A stretch of DNA of 6,855 bases from Chloroflexota bacterium (GCA_030550295.1 JAUQPQ010000078.1:1-6855), one strand, 5' to 3'. Positions 1 to 6,309 are shown, numbered from the stretch's first letter. The notes: generated from the letters alone by a model not told the origin. A program made the numbers and translations.

Positions 1-385
1 CCTGCCGCCCCGTTATCACCAGGTCAAAGGGGGAGAGCTTCTCCTTTATGGCCTGGGCCAACACCTGGGCAGTTACCCAATGGTCGGCATTGTACAGCTC
101 AGGGTCATCGATGAGGTAGCCTTCATCAGCGCCCATGGCCAGGCAGTGCTTTATAGCGTCGCGATAGCTCTCGGGCCCCATGCTGAGGACGCTTATCTTT
201 ACGTCCCCAACAGCGTCGCGAATGCGCAATGCCGCCTCTACCCCTATAGGGTCGAACTGACTGGGCACGGGGGCGATGCCTGGGGCAGGAATCACCCTCT
301 TCTGGGCCTCATCTACCCGGAACTGGGAGGGAGGGGTCTCTGGGTCGGGCACCTGCTTCACGCAGCAGATGACGTGTAGAGGCAT
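1..385 (-). CDS. etfB: Electron transfer flavoprotein beta subunit, N-terminal part (cut by left edge)
   Basis: ETF is a soluble FAD-containing heterodimer that takes electrons from acyl-CoA dehydrogenases; the beta subunit also holds AMP. Reading leftwards from an ATG at 385, the frame stays open for 128 codons to the window edge. It starts MPLHVICCVKQVPDPETPP, matching the family signature CVKQVPD. Family features follow in order: an FD-x-x-G-V-E-A-A-L segment near residues 44-52, V-S-V-L-S-M-G-P near 65-71, LAMGADEGYLIDD near 82-94, and FDLVITGRQ at the cut end, which resembles the nucleotide-binding G-K-Q loop. The usual Asn-Pro before Phe-Asp is Ser-Gln here. A GGAGG ribosome site lies at 396-400, ten bases before the ATG. 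It follows the membrane Fe-S protein by 57 bases on the same strand, so the two probably work as ETF and its quinone reductase. The C-terminal half, and probably etfA, lie outside the window. Identification is firm; the acyl-CoA partner is unknown. Confidence 0.93.
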   Translation of the reverse strand, partial: MPLHVICCVKQVPDPETPPSQFRVDEAQKRVIPAPGIAPVPSQFDPIGVEAALRIRDAVGDVKISVLSMGPESYRDAIKHCLAMGADEGYLIDDPELYNADHWVTAQVLAQAIKEKLSPFDLVITGRQ

Positions 386-403
386 GTCAGCTGACCCTCC
401 TCT

Positions 404-427
404 GTGAACTTGTTCACCCTCAGTATA
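404..427 (-). promoter_or_regulatory. Candidate operator palindrome with -10-like box upstream of etfB
   Basis: The 57-base gap before etfB holds a perfect palindrome, GTGAACTTGTTCAC, at 404-417 (two 6-base arms around TT). Just upstream on the minus strand, TATACT (422-427) matches the sigma70 -10 consensus at five of six positions. A start site about seven bases beyond the box would fall inside the palindrome, a typical repressor position. No good -35 is visible at 15-18 bases spacing, so a separate etfB promoter is uncertain. The palindrome could instead form a small RNA hairpin (GTGAA stem, CAAG loop) beside the ribosome site. The binding protein is unknown. Confidence 0.35.
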
Positions 428-442
428 CACCAGGCGGGCCGT

Positions 443-2698
443 TCAAACACGCTCTAGGGGGACCAGCCTACTGAAGACTACGCTCTTTTCCACGAGCTCG
501 GCTACATCGAGAACGGCCATGCCCTTCTCTTGCGCCTCTTTTACGGATCCTGCCCCTTCCTCCAACATCTGGAGGCAGAAGGGGCAGGCCACAGCGATAA
601 GCCGCGCCTCGGTGGCTGCCGCCTCCCGCGTGCGCTCGTGGTTGATGCGTCGGCCTCGGGACTCTTCCACCCACATATGTCCTCCTCCTGCCCCACAGCA
701 GAAGGTGCCCTTGCGACATCTACCCATCTCTACCAGATCGACGCCAGCCGCTACCAATAGCTCCCGAGGCGGCCCGATGACGTCGTTGTGCCGGGCCAGA
801 TAGCAGGGGTCGTGGTAGGTTGTGGGGATTGCCCATACCTCACTCACGCCCTTGAGGCGCAGGCGCCCTTCCCTGACGAGTTGGGCTAACACCTGGGTGT
901 GATGGAAGACCTGGAAACGCCCACCTAGCTGTGGGTACTCGTGACGCATGACGTTGAAGCAGTGGGGACAGCTAGCTATCACCTTCGTCACGCCTTTGGC
1001 CTTGAACGTCTCAATGTTCTGCTGGGCCTGAAGCTGGAACAGGTACTCGTTGCCCAGGCGTCGGGCAGGGTCACCTGAGCACCCCTCTTCGGCCCCTAGC
1101 ACGCCAAAGGAGACCCCAGCCTCTTTGAGAAGCCTTACCAACGCCTTGGTCACCTGGACGTTGCGCTCTACTAAGGCCCCAGTACAACCCACCCACAGTA
1201 GGAATTCCTGCTTCCCATCGAAGAGGGGCACATCTATTCCTTCGCCCTTGAGCTCCTCTAGCCAGGTGGTGCGAGTGAGCTGAGTGCCCCGCCACGGATG
1301 CCCTCGCTGCTCCAGCTGCATAAGGGTAGCTTGGGCAGTGGGGGGCATGCGCGCCTCCTCCATCACCAAATAGCGGCGCATATCCATGAGCTTGGGGATG
1401 TGTTCTATGAAGAAGGGGCATTGGTACTCACAGGCACCACAGGTGACGCAGTCCCAGATGGTCTCGAAGGATACCACTCCTCCAGCTACTGGGGTCTCCT
1501 CCTTTGTTTCCTCTCCGCGGCGCCGGGCCTTTATAAGCTGCGGGCCCATCTTGGTAAGATAGGCCTTCATCTCTTGTAGGAACCCCATGGGGGTAAGCTC
1601 TTTGCCCGTGTTATAGGCCGGACAGTTGGCCTCGCAGCGGCCGCAGCGGACGCATACGTCCAAGTCCATGAGCTGCTTCCATGTAAAGTCCCTTAAATAA
1701 CCAGCACCCAGGCGCTCAGCAGTCTCGAAATCGGTTATGGGGGCAAGGGCAGTACCGGCCAGCGCCGCCCCTGTGGGCGAGAGGCGACGGAAGAAGATGT
1801 TGGCCGAGCCCAGGAGGAGGTGGGACAGTTTACCGTATCCCACCCAAGCTACCCAGCCAGTGGCCATAGCAAGGTGGAACCACCAAAGGCTCCTGTGCAA
1901 AAGCTCCATTAGCCCCTGACTTGCCCCTGCTTTCACCGCCGCCTTGCCAATAAGGAAGCCTACAGGTGACCAATAGGCCCAATCAGAATCGGTGACCAGG
2001 CCGTCACCAACGTCGATAGTGGCCCCCTGCAGCTCCGTCATCCCCAGGCGGAGCCCTTCAATGACGAAACCCGTAAGGACAATGGCCAGCATCAGCCACA
2101 AAAGGGCCACATCGTCCCACAGGCTTCCCAGGCGCAGCTTAGGCGGCTTCCATACGTACCGCCTATAAAGGGCCATCCCAAGGCCTACCGCCGCTGCTAT
2201 CCCCGCCAAGTCCAACGCCAACGAGTAACCCAAATAGACGTGGCCCTCTAAAAACTCGACGATGTCATCGTGGAAGGCGAGCATTAGGGTGCCGATAAAG
2301 AGGAAGGTCCACCCCCAAAAGATGAGCAGGTGCATGAGGCCGGCATAAAAGTCGTTAGGTAGACGCCCCTGCCCTATGCCGTAAAGAAGGAAAAACCGGG
2401 CCCTTTCCCAGGGCCTGTCCCACCGCCTCTCCCCCTTACCTATGAGCCAAAGGCGCACGCGCGATGCCGGGCCGTACGAAAGGACCAGCAAAATGATTCC
2501 CGTAGCGCCATAGACCAAGATGCGCGCCCAACTGGCTACGTTGAAAAAGACCTCCCTTGTCGCCTCACCCATTCCCTTACTAGCGGCCACTACCGCTAGC
2601 GCCGATGCCAAGGGGATGAGGGCCACCGCCACAAAGAACAAGAGCCCCGTCAAGATGAGGCGACCACGGCCCCAGCGAACGGTCACTTCTCGAACCAT
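443..2698 (-). CDS. Membrane Fe-S oxidoreductase, likely ETF:(mena)quinone oxidoreductase (EtfD/FadF-like)
   Basis: Probable membrane enzyme moving electrons from reduced ETF to the quinone pool. Residues are numbered from the 751-aa start chosen here. The first ~300 residues are a NarI-like membrane domain with about six hydrophobic segments (near 13-39, 57-79, 119-142, 156-178, 196-218, 272-295); His123, His143, His153, His268 and His275 are candidate heme b ligands. Two [4Fe-4S] motifs follow: C349/C352/C355/C359 and C417/C420/C423/C427. Then come two CCG domains of the heterodisulfide-reductase type: C505, C540, C577, C580 (the first with Cys-Ser-Gly instead of Cys-Cys-Gly) and C632, C667-C668, C705, C708. 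This order is that of mycobacterial EtfD (Rv0338c) and Bacillus FadF, which are tied to beta-oxidation. An in-frame ATG at 2725 would add nine residues, but the ATG at 2698 has an excellent ribosome site. The adjacent etfB strongly supports the role. Quinone type and heme content are inferred. Confidence 0.88.
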   Translation of the reverse strand: MVREVTVRWGRGRLILTGLLFFVAVALIPLASALAVVAASKGMGEATREVFFNVASWARILVYGATGIILLVLSYGPASRVRLWLIGKGERRWDRPWERARFFLLYGIGQGRLPNDFYAGLMHLLIFWGWTFLFIGTLMLAFHDDIVEFLEGHVYLGYSLALDLAGIAAAVGLGMALYRRYVWKPPKLRLGSLWDDVALLWLMLAIVLTGFVIEGLRLGMTELQGATIDVGDGLVTDSDWAYWSPVGFLIGKAAVKAGASQGLMELLHRSLWWFHLAMATGWVAWVGYGKLSHLLLGSANIFFRRLSPTGAALAGTALAPITDFETAERLGAGYLRDFTWKQLMDLDVCVRCGRCEANCPAYNTGKELTPMGFLQEMKAYLTKMGPQLIKARRRGEETKEETPVAGGVVSFETIWDCVTCGACEYQCPFFIEHIPKLMDMRRYLVMEEARMPPTAQATLMQLEQRGHPWRGTQLTRTTWLEELKGEGIDVPLFDGKQEFLLWVGCTGALVERNVQVTKALVRLLKEAGVSFGVLGAEEGCSGDPARRLGNEYLFQLQAQQNIETFKAKGVTKVIASCPHCFNVMRHEYPQLGGRFQVFHHTQVLAQLVREGRLRLKGVSEVWAIPTTYHDPCYLARHNDVIGPPRELLVAAGVDLVEMGRCRKGTFCCGAGGGHMWVEESRGRRINHERTREAAATEARLIAVACPFCLQMLEEGAGSVKEAQEKGMAVLDVAELVEKSVVFSRLVPLERV

Positions 2699-2701
2699 CA
2701 G

Positions 2702-2711
2702 CTCTCCCCCT
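2702..2711 (-). promoter_or_regulatory. Ribosome binding site deciding the start of the membrane Fe-S protein
   Basis: On the minus strand AGGGGGAGAG sits three to five bases before the ATG at 2698, a strong Shine-Dalgarno match. The upstream in-frame ATG at 2725 is preceded by CACCCTTAAG, with no purine-rich site. The site lies inside the longer reading frame, so it argues for the shorter product beginning MVREVTVRW. Confidence 0.7.
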
Positions 2712-2742
2712 GGTGTGATTTTCATCTTAAGGGTGCGTAGCC

Positions 2743-2772
2743 ATGGTAAAGCCGCTGCCTAGAGATCGTCAA
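2743..2772 (-). promoter_or_regulatory. Candidate sigma70-type promoter for the membrane Fe-S protein
   Basis: On the minus strand TTGACG (2767-2772, five of six to the -35 consensus) is followed after 18 bases by TACCAT (2743-2748, four of six to the -10 consensus). A transcript starting near 2736 would have a leader of about 38 bases holding the ribosome site at 2702-2711, consistent with the 2698 start. The -10 box is weak, so this is a suggestion. Its -35 overlaps that of the opposing promoter. Confidence 0.35.
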
Positions 2773-2794
2773 ACGGCCTTCCCCCCAGTAGAAT
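2766..2794 (+). promoter_or_regulatory. Candidate promoter for the Eis-like gene, possibly giving a leaderless mRNA
   Basis: TCGTCA (2766-2771, four of six to the -35 consensus) is followed after 17 bases by TAGAAT (2789-2794, five of six to the -10 consensus). The ATG at 2804 begins only ten bases after the -10 box, so the transcript would start at or within a few bases of the start codon. This fits the lack of a clear Shine-Dalgarno site there. A short inverted repeat, CCCCA (2783-2787) and TGGGG (2794-2798), brackets the -10 box and could be regulatory or chance. Confidence 0.4.
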
Positions 2795-2803
2795 GGGGTT
2801 GCC

Positions 2804-4021
2804 ATGTCCATCGAAATGCGGGAGGCGCACCCGGAAGAGTTTAGGGACGTGGCCCTGGTCACAGCCTTGGCCTTCGATGCTGGCCCCAACCCCGAGTTCC
2901 TCTTGGCCCACGGGGTGTATGAGATCTTCCAGCCCTTGGTCTGCCTGGAGGAGGGGAGGGTAGTAGCCTGTCTTTCTGTGGGGCCTATGTCTGCCTTCTA
3001 CGAAGGGGTGGAAGTGCCCTTTGGGGCCGTATCCATGGTGTCTTGCTTACCTGAGGAAAGGAGAAGGGGCCTGGTGGGCAGGCTTCTAGTCTATGCTTTG
3101 GAGCATATGCACCGTCTTGGCCTGGCGATCTCGGGCCTTTTCACCCCTCATCCAAGCCTCTACCGCCGATATGGATGGGCGCTGGCCCATCCACGCCTGC
3201 GCTACACATTCCACCCTAAGGACGTCCGCTTGCGATGGCTCCCTCACCCCCAAGGCCGAACCCGCAGGATGCAAGAGGAGGACTGGCCCCTTCTCGATTC
3301 CCTCTATCGCCAATGGCAGCCACGCCGCAATGGGCTCCTGGTCCGCAGCGAGGCCTGGTGGCGAAAGGCCGTCTTCCGCCCCTTATATGTGCCCAGGTCT
3401 CGCCCCCTAGAGGCGATGGTCTGGGAGACTCCCAAAGGCGGCCCCACCGGTTACGTCGTGTACGATGCCCACCAACGGCGCACCGACAGGGGCACGGAGC
3501 ACCTCCTTACCGTCCGCGACATGGTGGCCCTCGATGCCGACGCCTACGCTGGCCTATTACGCTTCCTGCTATCTTTCGACCTGGCCAGGGATATTGTGCT
3601 CATTGCCGATAGCCTGGAACCATTACCTCTGGCGGTGGACGAATCACAACGCCTTCAGGGGGGCCTAGAGGTGGGGATGATGCTGCGCCTGGTAGATGTT
3701 CAACAGGCCTTCTCCAGTCGACCCTCTGCAGCACCCGATGGTCTGGCCATCGTCTTGGAGGTAAAAGACGCCTTTGCCCCCTGGAATGAGGGCCTCTGGT
3801 GGATAGAGGCTGGGGGAGGCCGCCTCCATGTCATCCCAGGGCGTGGGGACCCAGACCTCTTTTGCGATGTGGCTGACCTAGCCCCTATCTATAGCGGCCT
3901 CATCTCCGTGAGGGAGGCCGCCAGGACAGGGCTCATTCGGGTGAAGGATGACAAGGCGATAGAGGTGGCCCAACGCTTAATAGGGGCCCGCATCCCCCCA
4001 GGATCGCCCGACGCCTTCTAA
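2804..4021 (+). CDS. Eis-family GNAT N-acetyltransferase with C-terminal SCP2-like domain
   Basis: Cytoplasmic acetyl-CoA-dependent N-acetyltransferase of the Eis family, whose mycobacterial member acetylates aminoglycosides and lysine side chains; the substrate here is unknown. The 405-aa length is close to that of M. tuberculosis Eis (402). The first GNAT half (about 1-130) has the acetyl-CoA loop as VSMVSCLPEERRRGL at 76-90, then SLYRRYGWALAHP at 118-130, where Tyr120 aligns with the proposed general acid Tyr126 of Eis. A second, degenerate GNAT half spans about 135-300, ending in the family-typical MLRLVDVQQAF (293-303). An SCP2-like domain follows (about 312-392: DLFCDVADL, then IYSGLISVREAARTG). 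The last residue is Phe405; in Eis the carboxylate of the terminal Phe402 is the catalytic base, so the protein appears catalytically complete. There is no signal peptide. The ribosome site is poor, and the start is read from the -10 box and family alignment. The gene stands alone on the plus strand, divergent from the membrane Fe-S gene. Not proof of antibiotic resistance. Confidence 0.85.
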   Translation: MSIEMREAHPEEFRDVALVTALAFDAGPNPEFLLAHGVYEIFQPLVCLEEGRVVACLSVGPMSAFYEGVEVPFGAVSMVSCLPEERRRGLVGRLLVYALEHMHRLGLAISGLFTPHPSLYRRYGWALAHPRLRYTFHPKDVRLRWLPHPQGRTRRMQEEDWPLLDSLYRQWQPRRNGLLVRSEAWWRKAVFRPLYVPRSRPLEAMVWETPKGGPTGYVVYDAHQRRTDRGTEHLLTVRDMVALDADAYAGLLRFLLSFDLARDIVLIADSLEPLPLAVDESQRLQGGLEVGMMLRLVDVQQAFSSRPSAAPDGLAIVLEVKDAFAPWNEGLWWIEAGGGRLHVIPGRGDPDLFCDVADLAPIYSGLISVREAARTGLIRVKDDKAIEVAQRLIGARIPPGSPDAF

Positions 4022-4623
4022 CGGGACGAGGGCTCCCTCGCCATGAACCAATGGGTGATACCTAGGGCCTCTTCCTCACCTATTACTCGGAAGCCGAAGC
4101 GCTCGTAAAAACGCACATTCTCAGGCTTATCGGTCTCCAGATAGGCCAATGCCCGTAAGGAGTCCATATAATAGCAGAAGCGCTCCAACATTTGGGAACC
4201 TATCCCCATCCCCTGAAGGGATGGTTCTACCCCTACCGGCCCCAAGTGCCAATGGCCCTGGGCTGGATCCCATTTCTCCCAGAGGGAGGCTATGGTCAAT
4301 GCCCGCGGGACGCTTCTGGGCCCTCCTCCCCTGGCGACAGCCAAGGCCAGCCTGGTGAACCTCCAGGGACCCAAGCGGCACCTTCCCGGTGGGGCGATCC
4401 CTACCAGCCCTGTAACCCAGCCGTTACGTCGGGCGCATAGGGGGATCCAGCCCAAGGTGGGGACCCAGGTGGAAAAGTACCTCTCCAGGGCCTTCCTGCG
4501 TCTCTCAGGGTTTTGGCCGAAGACGGCTACAGGGAGGGGATTATCGCGAAAGGCCCGTGATAGCATCTGCACAGCAGGCCACAACTCATGAGGGGCCAGT
4601 TCCCCTACTTCCACCTCTAGCAT
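4018..4623 (-). CDS. GNAT-family N-acetyltransferase, puromycin-acetyltransferase-like
   Basis: Soluble 201-aa protein with one GNAT fold that transfers acetyl from acetyl-CoA to an amine or lysine; the substrate is unknown. The acetyl-CoA loop is at 127-142 (LGPVGVEPSLQGMGIG, with the Q-x-x-G-x-G signature). The second core motif is LETDKPENVRFYERFGF at 162-178, followed by W192-F-M-A-R near the end, as in puromycin N-acetyltransferases and many uncharacterised relatives. The N-terminal region (14-45, including AFRDNPLPVAVF) also fits that subgroup. It starts six bases after the acyl-CoA synthetase stop, so the two are almost surely co-transcribed. One possible role is acetylating the synthetase, as AcuA and Pat do to acetyl-CoA synthetase, but those enzymes are different GNATs and this is only inference. 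Its stop (4018-4020) overlaps the stop of the convergent Eis-like gene. Confidence 0.85.
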   Translation of the reverse strand: MLEVEVGELAPHELWPAVQMLSRAFRDNPLPVAVFGQNPERRRKALERYFSTWVPTLGWIPLCARRNGWVTGLVGIAPPGRCRLGPWRFTRLALAVARGGGPRSVPRALTIASLWEKWDPAQGHWHLGPVGVEPSLQGMGIGSQMLERFCYYMDSLRALAYLETDKPENVRFYERFGFRVIGEEEALGITHWFMAREPSSR

Positions 4624-4629
4624 GAGGCA

Positions 4630-6246
4630 TCACTCCTGGCTGGCGGGGGCAGCCTCTAGGGCCACCTCATTCTTTGGCTCCCCATACAGCTTCCGCAGCT
4701 CCGTCTTGAGCACCTTGCCTAAGTAGTTGCGCGGAAGGTCTGAGACAAAGGCGTAGTACTTGGGCGCCTTATAGCTTGCCAATCTCCCTTTAACGAAGGC
4801 GGTGAGCTCCTCTAGGGAAGGAAGGTCACGAGGGTCCTTAGGGATGATAATGGCCTTTACCTCCTCGCCCCATTCCACATCTGGCACGCCGATGACCGCC
4901 GCCTCCGCCACCTTAGGGTGCTGATCGAGGACGGCCTCTATCTCCCCTGGCGCGATGTTCTCTCCTCCACGGATGATGAGGTCCTTGGTACGACCGGTGA
5001 TATAGACATAGCCGTCTTCATCCATATACCCGACATCGCCGGTGTGCAGCCACCCGTCCTTCAAGGCCTCGGCCGTCTCTTCTTCCCGTTTCCAATAGCC
5101 GGCCATTACCCTGGGCCCAGAGGCCACGATCTCCCCTTCCTGGCCTGGGGGCAGTATGTTACCCTGGGGGTCCATAATGGCTACCTCTACATCGGGCATG
5201 GGGCGGCCCACAGAACGGAGACGCCTTAGGGCCTTCTCCCGCTCAGGGCCAGGCTCCTCAGGGATTCGGTGGTCCTCAGGCCCCAAGAAGGTGAGGGTAG
5301 AGGTGCTCTCCGTTTGGCCATAGGCGTTCATGAGCCCTACGTTAGGCCAGCGTCGGAACTTCTCGATGGCCTGGATGAGGACCTCATAGGGCATAGGGGC
5401 TGCCCCATAGGCCAATAGACGCAGGGAGCTCAGGTCATACTCGTTGAAGTCGGGGTGCTCGATGACCCTTTTAACCATCGTGGGCACCAGGAAGGAGTGG
5501 GTAACCCGGTAGCGTTGGACGGCCTCCAGCCAGGCGGTGGCATCAAATTGGGGGAGGATCACAAGGGTGCGCCCTCCCCACACCGCCGATAGCATCGTGG
5601 TGGCCCCAGCGATGTGGTAGAAGGGGACAGCCAAAAGCTGGATCTCCCATTCCTCGGCCGTAGGGTCGGCAGGCGAGATGGTGTTGGTCACGTAGACGGA
5701 CATGGCTAGGTGGGTCAAGACCACGCCCTTGGGCAGGGCTGTAGTCCCGCTGGTGTACATGAGGATGGTAGGATCAGAATCTTCCACATCGACGAACAGT
5801 TCCTCGGGAGGGTGCTGGGCCAGCAGGTCTTCGTAGTTGATCATTTCAGGGGGCCGGGCATCGTAGGCGATGAAGTGGCGTACCGTCTTAAGTTCGTCCC
5901 GCAAAGAGTTCACCAGCCCCAGGTAGCGCTCCCCCACCAATACCGCGGCTGATTCAGAGTGGTTGAGCATGTAGATGAGCTCCTCCCTCTTGGCCCGGTA
6001 GTTTATGGGGACAAAGACCAACCCTAATTTAGCCGCGGCGTAGTAGGTCTCCACGTAGGGTATGGAGTTAAGGGAGATGACCGCTACCTTGTCGCCCTTC
6101 TGTAGGCCCAAAGCCTGGAGGGCATTAGCTAGCCTGAGCACCCTCTCCTGGAGTTGAGCGAAGTTCTCCTGATGACCTTCGCATATTAGGCCTACCCGGT
6201 CAGGGACCACCGAGGCGGCAATGGTGAGGAATTCAGCTGTATTCAT
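4630..6246 (-). CDS. AMP-forming acyl-CoA synthetase (long-chain fatty-acid-CoA ligase-like)
   Basis: Member of the adenylate-forming (ANL) superfamily: activates a carboxylic acid with ATP to an acyl-AMP, then to acyl-CoA, the entry step of beta-oxidation. Its 538 residues are normal for the family and every core motif is present. The phosphate loop is YTSGTTALPKG (164-174), with Ala170 where Gly is usual. Next come VPFYHIAG (207-214), NAYGQTESTS (307-316), HTGDVG (401-406, Asp404 binding the ribose), GRTKDLIIRGGENIAPGEIE (418-437, the hinge), and PRNYLGKVLK (505-514), where Lys511 is the catalytic lysine of the adenylation step. There is no signal peptide or membrane segment. The start at 6246 is backed by GGAGG at 6253-6257, six bases upstream. 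It lies 63 bases after the enoyl-CoA hydratase gene and six before the GNAT gene. Chain length cannot be read from sequence; medium- or long-chain fatty acids are likely, and other acids (aromatic, branched) are possible. Confidence 0.93.
   Translation of the reverse strand: MNTAEFLTIAASVVPDRVGLICEGHQENFAQLQERVLRLANALQALGLQKGDKVAVISLNSIPYVETYYAAAKLGLVFVPINYRAKREELIYMLNHSESAAVLVGERYLGLVNSLRDELKTVRHFIAYDARPPEMINYEDLLAQHPPEELFVDVEDSDPTILMYTSGTTALPKGVVLTHLAMSVYVTNTISPADPTAEEWEIQLLAVPFYHIAGATTMLSAVWGGRTLVILPQFDATAWLEAVQRYRVTHSFLVPTMVKRVIEHPDFNEYDLSSLRLLAYGAAPMPYEVLIQAIEKFRRWPNVGLMNAYGQTESTSTLTFLGPEDHRIPEEPGPEREKALRRLRSVGRPMPDVEVAIMDPQGNILPPGQEGEIVASGPRVMAGYWKREEETAEALKDGWLHTGDVGYMDEDGYVYITGRTKDLIIRGGENIAPGEIEAVLDQHPKVAEAAVIGVPDVEWGEEVKAIIIPKDPRDLPSLEELTAFVKGRLASYKAPKYYAFVSDLPRNYLGKVLKTELRKLYGEPKNEVALEAAPASQE
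4633..4637 (-). promoter_or_regulatory. Ribosome binding site of the GNAT gene, inside the synthetase coding end
   Basis: AGGAG on the minus strand forms part of the last two sense codons of the synthetase (Gln-Glu) and lies nine bases before the GNAT ATG at 4623. With a six-base gap between stop and start, ribosomes finishing the synthetase would be well placed to start the GNAT gene, suggesting translational coupling. Confidence 0.55.
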
Positions 6247-6263
6247 AGTGCTCCTCCCTCCCT

Positions 6264-6281
6264 GTCTAATCGGGATCAGAC
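6264..6281. promoter_or_regulatory. Candidate operator: 18-bp imperfect inverted repeat upstream of the acyl-CoA synthetase
   Basis: GTCTAATCGGGATCAGAC has two 8-base arms around GG that pair at seven of eight positions. It lies 17 bases upstream of the synthetase ATG, next to an AT-rich tract at 6282-6298. The two-base spacer rules out an RNA hairpin but suits a dimeric regulator such as a TetR-type fatty-acid repressor. I found no convincing -35/-10 pair in the gap, so control of this gene from here is inferred from the symmetry alone. Confidence 0.35.
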
Positions 6282-6309
6282 CTAATTTAACAAAATATGG
6301 GCTGCTGCG

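Noticed and set aside
80..379. Plus-strand open frame of 99 codons opposite etfB
   Set aside because: It is antisense to a frame with clear ETF beta motifs, has no recognisable domain, and such shadows are common in GC-rich DNA.
386..395. GTCAGCTGAC, a perfect 10-base palindrome touching the etfB start codon
   Set aside because: Short, no loop for a hairpin, and lies between ribosome site and ATG; likely chance.
1071..1421. Minus-strand open frame of 116 codons inside the membrane Fe-S gene
   Set aside because: Lies out of frame within a gene whose translation carries both CCG domains; composition is low-quality Ala/Gly/Arg/His-rich with no motif.
443..2698. Genuine methanogen-type heterodisulfide reductase subunit HdrD
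   Set aside because: The fused NarI-like membrane domain and the adjacent etfB fit the bacterial EtfD/FadF type; no HdrE-like or methanogenesis genes are present.
3235..3612. Plus-strand open frames inside the Eis-like gene, including one of 125 codons
   Set aside because: Out-of-frame shadows rich in Pro/Arg; the host frame is continuous and matches the Eis family along its length.
4127..4591. Open frames on both strands over the GNAT and synthetase genes
   Set aside because: All overlap well-supported genes and lack domains or ribosome sites.
4793..4803. Truncated or decayed synthetase
   Set aside because: Checked for frame breaks: the 538-codon frame is continuous and all core motifs including the C-terminal catalytic lysine are present.
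5737..5739. Ala170 in place of Gly in the synthetase phosphate loop as a sign of lost activity
   Set aside because: The flanking Thr, Pro-Lys-Gly and all other motifs are intact, and this position varies among active relatives as far as I recall.
6282..6309. Promoter or terminator in the AT-rich tract before the synthetase
   Set aside because: No -35/-10 pair with acceptable spacing and no stable stem followed by a T run could be found.
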